Program-made: the position numbers and the translations under genes
Source: Psychromonas sp. L1A2
GTDB lineage: Bacteria > Pseudomonadota > Gammaproteobacteria > Enterobacterales > Psychromonadaceae
Assembly: GCF_009828855.1 (NCBI RefSeq)
Contig: NZ_WUAG01000001.1
Span: forward strand, 1,364,001-1,428,000
DNA length: 64,000 bases
Reading direction: 5' to 3'
Notes under the pieces: model-generated
The model's database searches: none
Told to the model about the DNA's origin: nothing
What the model saw: the letters and a program-made list of their open reading frames with translations, nothing else
Shown here: positions 1 to 8,319 of the stretch, one piece after another
How the letters are laid out: the number at the start of each line of letters is the position of its first letter
Numbering within the stretch: the first letter of the stretch is position 1

Positions 1-545
1 TGGGCTGTCCAGCTGGCTGGAATTGTCAAATTTCAACAAAAAATCTATATGAAGCAATGAATCTTGAAGAAGCTGGTTTTGAATTGTTAGATCCAGGTTC
101 AGGTGCCGGCCTTTCTGGTTCGATTGCTAAAGCGTACGAACGTGGTGAAGGGTGGTTTGGTTACTACTGGGCACCAACCTCTGTGCTAGGTAAATACAAA
201 ATGGTTAAAGTTGACTTAGGTTCAGGTATTGATGAAGAACATTTCAAAAATTGTATTACGCAAGAAGATTGTTTAGATCCAAAAGTGACTATGTACCCAC
301 CTTCAATCGTTGAGTCAGTTGTGACTGAAAGCTTTGCTAAAAGAGCGCCTGAAGTAATGGAATACCTTGCAAAACGTGAATTTAAAAATGCACAAATGAA
401 CGTATTATTAGCTTGGATGGAAGATCAACAAGCTGATGGGGAATACACTGTTGAGCACTTTTTAACAAATTACGAAAGTACTTGGACGCAGTGGGTTGAC
501 GCGCCAACAGCATCAAAAATTAAAAAAGCATTAGCAGCACTTTAA
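1..545 (+). CDS. proX: Glycine betaine/proline-type ABC transporter substrate-binding protein (C-terminal part)
   Basis: The reading frame is open from the first base (codons begin at base 3), so this is the 3' part of a gene that starts outside the window. The visible part has a GCPAGWNC segment and an aromatic-rich stretch around GWFGYYWAP, typical of OpuAC-family periplasmic proteins that bind quaternary amines through stacked aromatic residues. It is followed by an ABC permease and an ATPase of the same uptake system, in the order X-W-V rather than the V-W-X order of E. coli. Role by family: osmoprotectant capture in the periplasm. The exact ligand (glycine betaine, proline betaine, choline) cannot be read from the sequence. 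Confidence 0.85.
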   Translation, partial: GCPAGWNCQISTKNLYEAMNLEEAGFELLDPGSGAGLSGSIAKAYERGEGWFGYYWAPTSVLGKYKMVKVDLGSGIDEEHFKNCITQEDCLDPKVTMYPPSIVESVVTESFAKRAPEVMEYLAKREFKNAQMNVLLAWMEDQQADGEYTVEHFLTNYESTWTQWVDAPTASKIKKALAAL

Positions 546-559
546 TTACATAACTCCCC

Positions 560-586
560 AAGCCCAGTTTATCTGGGCTTTTTCAT
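560..586 (+). terminator. Intercistronic hairpin between proX and proW
   Basis: An 8-bp stem AAGCCCAG/CTGGGCTT with a 5-nt loop is followed by TTTTCATTTT. It has the form of an intrinsic terminator but lies between two genes of one transport operon, so it probably acts as a partial terminator or mRNA stabiliser that gives more binding protein than permease. That is inference; the hairpin is seen directly. Confidence 0.75.
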
Positions 587-603
587 TTTAGGAGACAAAT
601 AAC

Positions 604-1494
604 ATGTCAGACAAATCATGGTTGTCGGAAATTCCGCAACTTGATCGCCACCAATTATTAGACTTTAGAAAAACACTAGATGGTGCCTACCGCAGCTTCT
701 CTCGAGAGTACGGAGACAGCATCGAATCTTTCTTTGATCCTCTTCTTAGCTTTCTTATCTGGTTCGAAAAATTATTATTAGCGACACCTTGGTGGTTAGT
801 GATCGCTGTATTAGCGGTTTTTGCTTACGCGATTAGCCGTTCTTGGAAGTTAACAGTCGGTGTTGTGCTTGCCTTTTTCTTGATTGGTTTCTTAGGTATG
901 TGGGAAAATACCATGCGTACCATGAGTATTATTACCGTCTCGACCATGCTCGCCATTATATTAGGTGTCCCTATTGGCGTTTCAATGGCACGTTCGAATC
1001 GCGTTCAATCCATCGTTACACCGATTCTCGATGTCATGCAAACCATGCCTGCCTTTGTGTATTTAATACCCGTAGTTATGTTATTAGGTATTGGTAAAAT
1101 ACCAGGCGTCATTGCCGTGATTATCTATGCAATTCCGCCTGTTATTCGCTTAACGAATTTGGGTATCCGACTTGTAGACAAAGAAGTATTAGAAGCCGCT
1201 ACAGCGTACGGTGCAAGCTCAATGCAGCGACTATTTGGTGTTCAAATTCCTTTAGCGATGCCTAATATTATGGCGGGTATTAACCAAACTATTATGATGG
1301 CACTTTCAATGGTGGTTATCGCATCAATGATTGGTGTGAAAGGCTTAGGTCAGCCGGTATTAAAAGCAATTACAAATCAATATTTCACACTGGGTTTATT
1401 AAATGGTCTGGCAATTGTGGCCATCGCTATTATTTTTGACCGTCTATCTCAAAGTTACGCGAAACGTACACTGCAAGATTTTGGAGGTCACTAA
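604..1494 (+). CDS. proW: Glycine betaine/proline ABC transporter permease
   Basis: Inner-membrane permease of 296 residues. The N-terminal ~45 residues are soluble, as in ProW proteins, and several hydrophobic helices follow from about residue 48. The EAA loop that contacts the ATPase is visible as EAATAYGAS starting at residue 197. The start ATG at 604 has GGAG about 10 bases upstream. The coding region ends two bases before the ATPase ATG, so translation is probably coupled. Family: BPD_transp_1 (MetI-like). Confidence 0.9.
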   Translation: MSDKSWLSEIPQLDRHQLLDFRKTLDGAYRSFSREYGDSIESFFDPLLSFLIWFEKLLLATPWWLVIAVLAVFAYAISRSWKLTVGVVLAFFLIGFLGMWENTMRTMSIITVSTMLAIILGVPIGVSMARSNRVQSIVTPILDVMQTMPAFVYLIPVVMLLGIGKIPGVIAVIIYAIPPVIRLTNLGIRLVDKEVLEAATAYGASSMQRLFGVQIPLAMPNIMAGINQTIMMALSMVVIASMIGVKGLGQPVLKAITNQYFTLGLLNGLAIVAIAIIFDRLSQSYAKRTLQDFGGH

Positions 1495-1495
1495 G

Positions 1496-2773
1496 ATGAG
1501 TAACAAAGACAATAAACAACCTTTAATACGTATTAAAAAGCTATATAAAGTATTTGGCAAAAATGAGAAAAAGGTACTTGAGCAAGTTATCGCTGGGAAA
1601 TCAAAGGAGACTATTTTAGCAGAGACTGGCCATACAGTTGGCTTGTCTGATATTAATTTAGATATTTATCCTGGTGAAATTTTCGTGATAATGGGGCTGT
1701 CTGGTTCAGGTAAATCGACACTTATTCGTCACTTTAATCGCTTAATTGAACCGACTTCTGGCGAAATTGAAATCGCTGGTAGCGATGTAATGAAGTTAGA
1801 CAGTAAAGAACTACAAGAATTTCGTCGTCAGAAAATGGCGATGGTATTTCAACGTTTTGGTTTAATGCCACATCGTACTGTTTTACAAAATATTACTTAT
1901 GGTTTGCAAGTGCAGGGCATTAGTAAAAAAGAACGAGAAGTACGTGGAAGAGAATGGTTAGAAACGGTTGGACTTGATGGTTATGCAAATCAATACCCAT
2001 CACAACTTTCTGGTGGTCAACAACAACGTGTCGGATTAGCGCGTGCTTTATGTACTGATGCCGATATCCTATTAATGGATGAAGCCTTTTCTGCGTTAGA
2101 CCCTCTGATACGTAGTGAGATGCAAGATCAGTTAATTGAACTACAAGATAAGCTGCACAAAACCATTGTCTTTATTACACATGACCTTGATGAAGCGTTA
2201 CGTATCGGTGATAAAATTGCGATCCTTCGTGATGGTATTTTGGTACAGCAGGGCGAACCTGTCGATATCTTGCTAAACCCAGTTGATGATTATGTTGAAG
2301 CCTTTGTAAAAGACGTTAACAGAGCGCGTGCATTAACAGTTGAAACAGTTATGCAACCACAAATTTGTCGCATCTCTAGTGACACTATTGGTGAAGCCTT
2401 AATTCAAATGCGACAATCTAAACAAGATTACGGCTATGTTGTGAATGATGAAGGGTATCGCGGTGTTATCACACAGGAAACATTGGAAAATGTGGAAGAG
2501 AGCGATCATAGTAATAGTATTAATTCATCGTTACTTGAAGATGTTCCATCAGTTCAAAGTGATGCTTTATTAGAAAGTGTTATCCCTGAAATGTTAGATA
2601 ATATACATGAGCTACCTGTATTAAACGCAGAAGGTGAAGTGAAAGGTTATTTATCACGTTCAACACTTGCTGATATCTTAAGCGACCAGCCCAGTTCAGG
2701 TAATGGGATGGTAGTTAATGCTAATTCAGATAATGAACTCGCAGAAAAAGAAATAAAGTTAGAGAAAAGCTAA
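1496..2773 (+). CDS. proV: Glycine betaine/proline ABC transporter ATP-binding protein with CBS domains
   Basis: ATPase of 425 residues. Walker A (GLSGSGKST) begins at residue 67, the signature LSGGQQQRV and Walker B ILLMDEAFSALD follow, then the switch histidine in FITHD. The N-terminal extension of about 45 residues before Walker A and the C-terminal tandem CBS-like region are the ProV/OpuAA arrangement; in OpuA the CBS pair senses ionic strength. I chose the ATG at 1496 because GGAGGT lies just upstream at 1482-1487; an in-frame upstream start at 1403 would overlap the permease gene and add non-homologous residues. Confidence 0.93.
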   Translation: MSNKDNKQPLIRIKKLYKVFGKNEKKVLEQVIAGKSKETILAETGHTVGLSDINLDIYPGEIFVIMGLSGSGKSTLIRHFNRLIEPTSGEIEIAGSDVMKLDSKELQEFRRQKMAMVFQRFGLMPHRTVLQNITYGLQVQGISKKEREVRGREWLETVGLDGYANQYPSQLSGGQQQRVGLARALCTDADILLMDEAFSALDPLIRSEMQDQLIELQDKLHKTIVFITHDLDEALRIGDKIAILRDGILVQQGEPVDILLNPVDDYVEAFVKDVNRARALTVETVMQPQICRISSDTIGEALIQMRQSKQDYGYVVNDEGYRGVITQETLENVEESDHSNSINSSLLEDVPSVQSDALLESVIPEMLDNIHELPVLNAEGEVKGYLSRSTLADILSDQPSSGNGMVVNANSDNELAEKEIKLEKS

Positions 2774-2802
2774 CATTAGTTAAAACGACTATTCTCTACA
2801 TT

Positions 2803-2852
2803 AACGTCATCACTGTACCACTGCAAAATAGCAATAGTGGTGACGTATTATT
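2803..2852 (+). terminator. Hairpin downstream of proV
   Basis: AACGTCATCACT (2803-2814) pairs with AGTGGTGACGT (2836-2846) with a single G-U pair and a 21-nt loop. The following tract (ATTATTCAT) is only weakly T-rich, so this is a probable but not classical terminator. Confidence 0.5.
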
Positions 2853-3327
2853 CATATCGACTATACCTAGGTTAAATTAGACTCTTCATATTAATTTTGA
2901 ATCATAAATGAATATTTTTGTGATTTTTAGTACGTTAGACCCTTTTTACTATCAATCAAACCACGAATCTATCAAATGCTTATTATAGGTCTTATATTAC
3001 TACTACATTTACTCATACTGATTACTTGCCCCTAGAAAGAATTTAAACTTATAGAATAATATGAATTTTCCTTAATGATATTTAGTGAATACTTATTTAG
3101 AGTTGTTTTGTTATATCTTATTGACTTATTATTATGAGAACTTTAATTTAATAAAATTTTTTCAATTAAAGTTTTTTCTTATATATTGAAAAAGCTTAAG
3201 TTTTACAGAGTTAGGTTGTAGTTAACCTTATATTGTTACACTTTAAGGGTAGATATCTATGTGGATATCTACTAATCAAATGTTTCATATTACTAATGAA
3301 CATAAATACTTAAAGGATATAAATATA
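2853..3327. other. AT-rich intergenic region before rpfF
   Basis: About 475 bases, extremely AT-rich, with no open frame that looks like a gene. The stretch 3140-3185 has A- and T-runs (ATAAAATTTTTTCAATTAAAG) that could bend DNA. It should hold the rpfF promoter, but I see no clear sigma-70 site or transcription-factor palindrome. Confidence 0.5.
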
Positions 3328-4209
3328 ATGAATAATTTTGCTAGAGTTACTAAATTAGATGTTGTTGTAGAACAAGAAAAAAAATCTAATATTCAATACT
3401 CACAACTAACTACTCACTATGACGAAAAATATAAAGCAGGTTGGTATTATATGCATGCACAACCTCGTCCTTGCTTTACCTCTACTTTACTAGATGAACT
3501 AAATGATTATGCTTGTAACATTAAAACTGAGATGAAAAATAGTAACAATGATAAATATGATTATTTGATATTAGCTTCTAAGGTTGAAAATGTTTTTAAT
3601 TTAGGGGGGGATCTAGCTGTTTTTTTACAGTTTATTAAAGCAGCAGATCGTGACGCATTACTTACTTACGCAATTAAGTGTATTAATGTTTTGTACCATA
3701 ATATTACCCATCTTGATTGTGAACTTACTACTATTGCATTAGTACAGGGGGATGCATTAGGAGGTGGGTTTGAAGGTGCTTTATCAAGTAACATATTAAT
3801 TGCGGAAAGAGGGACTAAATTAGGACTTCCTGAAGTATTATTTAATTTGTTCCCAGGAATGGGAGCTTATTCATTATTGACTCGTAAAGTAGGAGCATCA
3901 AAAGCAGAAGAGATAATTTTAAGTGGTAAATTGTACTCTGCTGAAGAGTTATATGATTTAGGTGTCGTTGATATTTTAGCTGAAAAAGGAGAGGGAGAAA
4001 TGGAGGTTTACAGGTATATTAATATTTCAAACCGTAAAGCTAACAGTTATCAGGCGATGAGAAAAGTAAAAGATATTTGTAATCCAATTCCTTATGAGGA
4101 GTTGTTAAGTATAACAAATGTTTGGGTTGAAGCAGCGTTGAAACTTACTAATAAAGATCTTCGTATGATGGAAAAATTAGTGTTACGTCAAACAGCTAAA
4201 AATATCTAA
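3328..4209 (+). CDS. rpfF: DSF synthase RpfF (crotonase-fold cis-2-enoyl fatty acid signal synthase)
   Basis: Crotonase-fold protein that should make a cis-2-unsaturated fatty acid signal from acyl-ACP. Family hallmarks are present: NLGGDLAVF, the oxyanion and catalytic segment LVQGDALGGGFEGALSSN with Glu149, and GLPEVLFNLFPGMGAYS with Glu169, the same 20-residue spacing as the catalytic Glu141/Glu161 of Xanthomonas RpfF. The C-terminus (ITNVWVEAALKL...) also follows RpfF. The start at 3328 gives 293 residues, close to the 289 of Xanthomonas; an in-frame ATG at 3259 with AAGGG upstream would give 316 residues. It is convergent with rpfC. Ordinary enoyl-CoA hydratase is less likely because of these RpfF-specific segments and the neighbours. 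Confidence 0.9.
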   Translation: MNNFARVTKLDVVVEQEKKSNIQYSQLTTHYDEKYKAGWYYMHAQPRPCFTSTLLDELNDYACNIKTEMKNSNNDKYDYLILASKVENVFNLGGDLAVFLQFIKAADRDALLTYAIKCINVLYHNITHLDCELTTIALVQGDALGGGFEGALSSNILIAERGTKLGLPEVLFNLFPGMGAYSLLTRKVGASKAEEIILSGKLYSAEELYDLGVVDILAEKGEGEMEVYRYINISNRKANSYQAMRKVKDICNPIPYEELLSITNVWVEAALKLTNKDLRMMEKLVLRQTAKNI

Positions 4210-4229
4210 TATAACCATTAAATAAATTA

Positions 4230-6779
4230 TTAATTTTTACCTGTGGAGGCTTTATTTAATATTTTGTGAAGAGTCTCTACAGTTTTACTATAAGTATTTT
4301 CAATATCCTTTAATAAAAATGTTAGCTTATTTGTACCAATATCGTAAGGTTTATAAGTTTCTCCTTTAGAACATATTTCAGATAATTTATCAGCACCAAG
4401 TTCAGAAGCCGCACCTTTTAATGCATGTAATGATTCTCGAAATTGTAAATAATCATTTGAAACGGTTTCATTAAGTAGTTTGATGTGTTTATCCCCATCC
4501 TTAATAAAGGCTTCAATCAATTTTTCTATAAATTGAATATCGTTATCTAATGAATAAAGAGCGTTAATAATTTCACCATTACACCATGGATTGTTTACTT
4601 CAGTTATATCAATTGAAAAAGTTGAAAATTTGTTTTTGGATGACAAAGGTGATTTATTGCTGATTTTTTTATCAATAGATTTGGAGATAACTGCAATTTT
4701 TTCTAACAGATCATGAGAGTCCACTGGCTTAGTTAGAAATTGATCAATACCTAATGTCACACCTAGTTCTTTAGCTTCTGTTGTTGCGTCTGCGGTCAAC
4801 ATAATAATAGGTAGGCTATGGGTTGTATCGATAAAACGTAGAGCTTGTATAACTTCATCGCCAGATCTTTTGGGCATATTCTTGTCTACAATAAGTAAAT
4901 CTATTTGATCAAAGTCCTTGACTAAAACATCCAGCGCTTGTTCACCGTCGTTGGTGATTATTACAGAGTGTCCTGCTCGTCTCAATATACCTGAAAGTAC
5001 CTGTTGGTTTACTTTGTTATCTTCTGCTATCAATATATTTAAATGCTTCGAACCGGTTTGAGCTGTATAAAATTCACTTAAAGAAATTATTTTGGCATTA
5101 TTTTCTTCTAAGTTTTTAGGTTGATGTAGAGCGTTAAATAATGCGCGTTTATCTTTTAGATCTTCGATTATAGATGAGAAAAAACACTCAATCTTATTAT
5201 TATCTTCCAAGCCCATAGGTTTAGGGTTTAGTAAAATTAAAGATAAATCATTTAATAACTCTTCCGATTTTAAGCGTTTAACAAAACTTTGAAGTTTTAA
5301 TTCAGAAAAACTTAAATTATCGATCATCATTGTTTTATAAGCTAGATTTTTAGATAAATCTTTTTTTAACATAGCGATAGCATGTTCTTCTGACAGTATA
5401 AAGTCCGCTGTTAAACTCCATGTATTCAGAAAAGGTTGGATTGCTTTTTTTGTGTTTTCAGTCGCTAAAATTAATAAACAGTTTTGGCTAATATCTATTA
5501 GAGGGTTAGGTTGTATAGTAAAAGGAAGTTCAAACCAAAATGTAGAACCTTGACCTAGTTCACTTTCTACTCCAATGTTTCCCCCCATTAATTCGACTAA
5601 CTCTTTCGATATCGTTGTACCTAAGCCTGACCCACCAATATGGCGAGTTGTAGCTATACCTACTTGAGTGAAGTCATCAAATACACTAAAGAGTAAGTTT
5701 TTTTCAATGCCAATCCCAGTATCCTTAATTTCAAAGCGAAGTAGAGTAGAATTCTCTTTTTGAGATATTTCATAAATATTTAAATTTATAGAGCCATGAT
5801 CTGTAAATTTTATAGCATTACCAATAAGATTAACTAAAATCTGTCGTAGATATTGTTGATCCCCTTTCAATAAAAAAGGGACATTAGAATTGATATTAGA
5901 AGTGATATTTAATGATTTAGTTTTAGCTATTACTTTTTGTGTTGCCATTACTGAATTAATAACTGAATGCAAGTCGAGAGGCTCTTGTGCAATAACAATT
6001 TTCCCCGCTTCAATTTTGGATATATCGAGTACTTTTTCTATTAACCCTAATAGAATTTTAGCTGATCCTTGCATTGTATTAACAAGATTACGTTGTTCTT
6101 GTTCAAGTTCAGTTTCTCTCAATAAATCACCCAAACCTAATACACCATTTAATGGTGTTCTTAATTCATGTGACATGTTCGCTAAGAATCTACTTTTAGC
6201 TTGATTGGCTTTCTCTGCCATATTTATTGCAGCATAAAGCTTATTAATTAAAAAGATCGAATATAAAGGAATTAATGTAATAATAAGTAATAAACTAATT
6301 GCAATAGGTATATTTTGTTGCCAATATTCACCGTAATTAATTGCAATCAAAAATCCTGTAAAGCCAACAATTAGTGATACATATAAGTAATTAACCCCAT
6401 ATCTAAAGCCATTACCCAAAATAACCCATAGATAAAAAACAAATAAATATACTGCCTCATCTGCAGCCGTTTCCATAAGAAGTGAAAGGGCTACTAGGTC
6501 CAGTAATATACCTACGATTCGTCTTGAAATACTAATTTGGGGCCAAATTATGATTGCAGCCAAAATCAAAACAGCGAATATAGTGCCTGTTAAAATGATA
6601 ATACTAATTTTTGAATTTATTAGGACAATGAAGTTTTCTTCAAAACCCCAAGGAATACAGAAATAAATAATTAATGATAGCCCTATAAATACACGTACTA
6701 ATGCTTGTTCAGCTTCTGGGTCATTATTTTTTTTTATGCAACTTTTAGCTATTCTCAGCTTTTCTAGAAATATGTTCAT
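4230..6779 (-). CDS. rpfC: DSF sensor RpfC-like hybrid histidine kinase
   Basis: Hybrid sensor kinase of 849 residues: about five membrane helices in residues 25-180, dimerisation/phosphoacceptor box SHELRTPLNG with His204, HATPase domain (N-box LVNLIGNAIKF, GSGLGTTI), a diverged receiver-like stretch (~430-560), a true receiver with Asp632 in LIVDKNMP, and a C-terminal Hpt domain with His785 (HALKGAASE). The five-helix input followed by kinase, receiver and Hpt is the RpfC plan; Xanthomonas RpfC has His198 and 726 residues, so this one is longer because of the extra receiver-like segment. It lies 26 bp downstream of rpfG in one operon and is convergent with rpfF. It would sense DSF and phosphorylate RpfG. 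Confidence 0.88.
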   Translation of the reverse strand: MNIFLEKLRIAKSCIKKNNDPEAEQALVRVFIGLSLIIYFCIPWGFEENFIVLINSKISIIILTGTIFAVLILAAIIIWPQISISRRIVGILLDLVALSLLMETAADEAVYLFVFYLWVILGNGFRYGVNYLYVSLIVGFTGFLIAINYGEYWQQNIPIAISLLLIITLIPLYSIFLINKLYAAINMAEKANQAKSRFLANMSHELRTPLNGVLGLGDLLRETELEQEQRNLVNTMQGSAKILLGLIEKVLDISKIEAGKIVIAQEPLDLHSVINSVMATQKVIAKTKSLNITSNINSNVPFLLKGDQQYLRQILVNLIGNAIKFTDHGSINLNIYEISQKENSTLLRFEIKDTGIGIEKNLLFSVFDDFTQVGIATTRHIGGSGLGTTISKELVELMGGNIGVESELGQGSTFWFELPFTIQPNPLIDISQNCLLILATENTKKAIQPFLNTWSLTADFILSEEHAIAMLKKDLSKNLAYKTMMIDNLSFSELKLQSFVKRLKSEELLNDLSLILLNPKPMGLEDNNKIECFFSSIIEDLKDKRALFNALHQPKNLEENNAKIISLSEFYTAQTGSKHLNILIAEDNKVNQQVLSGILRRAGHSVIITNDGEQALDVLVKDFDQIDLLIVDKNMPKRSGDEVIQALRFIDTTHSLPIIMLTADATTEAKELGVTLGIDQFLTKPVDSHDLLEKIAVISKSIDKKISNKSPLSSKNKFSTFSIDITEVNNPWCNGEIINALYSLDNDIQFIEKLIEAFIKDGDKHIKLLNETVSNDYLQFRESLHALKGAASELGADKLSEICSKGETYKPYDIGTNKLTFLLKDIENTYSKTVETLHKILNKASTGKN

Positions 6780-6805
6780 TAAGACATCTAATCCATTTAA
6801 TTGTT

Positions 6806-7858
6806 TTACTGAACATCTGGGTATTGAAATTGAATTTGTTCTATTTTATCTAAGCATTTACAAAATGCATCTACACATTTTGGATCAAATTGAGTACCTG
6901 AGTTCTTTTTTAAAAATGAAATTACATCTTCAAGCGGCCAAGCTTTTTTATAAGGACGAACCGATAACAAGGCGTCAAATACATCTGCGACAGAAACGAT
7001 ACGAGCGATTAATGGGATATCTGTACCTGCTAATTTATTTGGGTAGCCAGTACCATCAAATCTTTCATGGTGATTAAGGGCAATAATAGCGCCCATTTGC
7101 ATATATTTTGAATTGCTTCCAGAAAGTATTTCATAGCCGATAGTGGTATGAGTTTGCATTATTGCCCATTCTTCAGGTTCAAATCTACCTGGCTTTAATA
7201 AAACACGATCGGGAATGCCAATTTTACCAATATCATGCATCTGTGCGGCATGTTCAATATCATCACATTCGAGCTCATTTAGCCCTAATTGTTTTGCAAT
7301 TTCTTTAGAGTACTTTGCCATTCTAATAACATGGTTACCAGTATCTTCATCTCTATATTCACCTGCTTTAGCAAGCTTTAAAATAGTTTCTTGTTCCCGT
7401 TGAAGGATTTGTTCTGTGGCTAGTTGGACTTGTTCGCTTAACCAATCGGCTCTATTTTGGATAATAACGTGTTGGCTATGTAATTTGAGTAAATTTCTAC
7501 AAGTTGTACGACATTCAATTTGATCAATGGGTCTTGTTAAAAAGGCGGTTGCACCTACATCCAATGCTTCATATCTGACCTTTTTATCATTAACAACTGT
7601 TATCATCATAATCGGAATATGTTCGCCACTGCTTGTTTTACGAACTTCTTTAATAAACTCAACACCATTTAAACCAGGCATTCTATAATCGGTTACGATA
7701 AGATCTACTTTGTTATTGCTTAACCATTTAAGGGCTTTTTTAGGGTCTGAAAAATCAATGACTTTAATATCATCAGCTATTTGCTGGATAATCTTTTCTA
7801 AAATCATTCTGCCTGTTGATTGATCATCAACAATAACGACTTGCCTTTGGTTATTCAA
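6806..7858 (-). CDS. rpfG: RpfG-like response regulator with HD-GYP cyclic-di-GMP phosphodiesterase domain
   Basis: 350 residues: receiver domain with phospho-acceptor Asp57 (VTDYRMPG), a linker, then an HD-GYP domain with His208-Asp209 (MHDIGK) and Gly271-Tyr272-Pro273 (FDGTGYP), all metal-binding and signature residues intact. By family it hydrolyses cyclic di-GMP when phosphorylated. It is first in an operon with the rpfC-like kinase. This is the output arm of the DSF pathway: signal, RpfC, RpfG, lowered cyclic di-GMP. Confidence 0.9.
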   Translation of the reverse strand: MNNQRQVVIVDDQSTGRMILEKIIQQIADDIKVIDFSDPKKALKWLSNNKVDLIVTDYRMPGLNGVEFIKEVRKTSSGEHIPIMMITVVNDKKVRYEALDVGATAFLTRPIDQIECRTTCRNLLKLHSQHVIIQNRADWLSEQVQLATEQILQREQETILKLAKAGEYRDEDTGNHVIRMAKYSKEIAKQLGLNELECDDIEHAAQMHDIGKIGIPDRVLLKPGRFEPEEWAIMQTHTTIGYEILSGSNSKYMQMGAIIALNHHERFDGTGYPNKLAGTDIPLIARIVSVADVFDALLSVRPYKKAWPLEDVISFLKKNSGTQFDPKCVDAFCKCLDKIEQIQFQYPDVQ

Positions 7859-8319
7859 ATTAGTTCTTCCAATCTAGTTTAAAAAATGAGCAAACATAAA
7901 GATAAGCAGTGAAATAAGCTTTATATCTTTGTGAGTATATATAGTAACTAATACTTATTACTATTTATACTTACATGTGATTTATGGTTTCAGAAACGAA
8001 ACGTGTAGTTATGTTTTACGAGCATAGTATACGTGAACTGTCATCTTTATTAATACTTATTAGATAGGTTTAGTGTGATTTTTTAATCAAAAGTTCGCTA
8101 TAGCAATAAAAAAATTTACAAATATAATGAGAAAATAAATGAAAAAAGTCTTCAAATAGGGCTTGTTTTTAAGGCTAGAAAAACCTGAAAGTGGTGATTT
8201 CTTAAAATAATCTACTAACTATTTTTTAGTCTATGACTCGTTAGTTGCAAAATCAGAGTTTAAATTTACGATTTTATTTGTAGGGTGTTCAGTCGTGAGC
8301 ATTTCTTTCAACAAAAGAT
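7859..8319. other. Intergenic region upstream of rpfG
   Basis: About 460 bases between the divergent rpfG start and the tRNA-like array. It is AT-rich and must hold the rpfGC promoter on the minus strand. I see no open frame and no clear operator. Confidence 0.4.

Noticed and set aside
3259-3327. Longer N-terminus of RpfF from ATG 3259
   Set aside because: Not excluded (AAGGG lies before it), but it would make the protein 27 residues longer than Xanthomonas RpfF, without matching residues; the 3328 start fits better.
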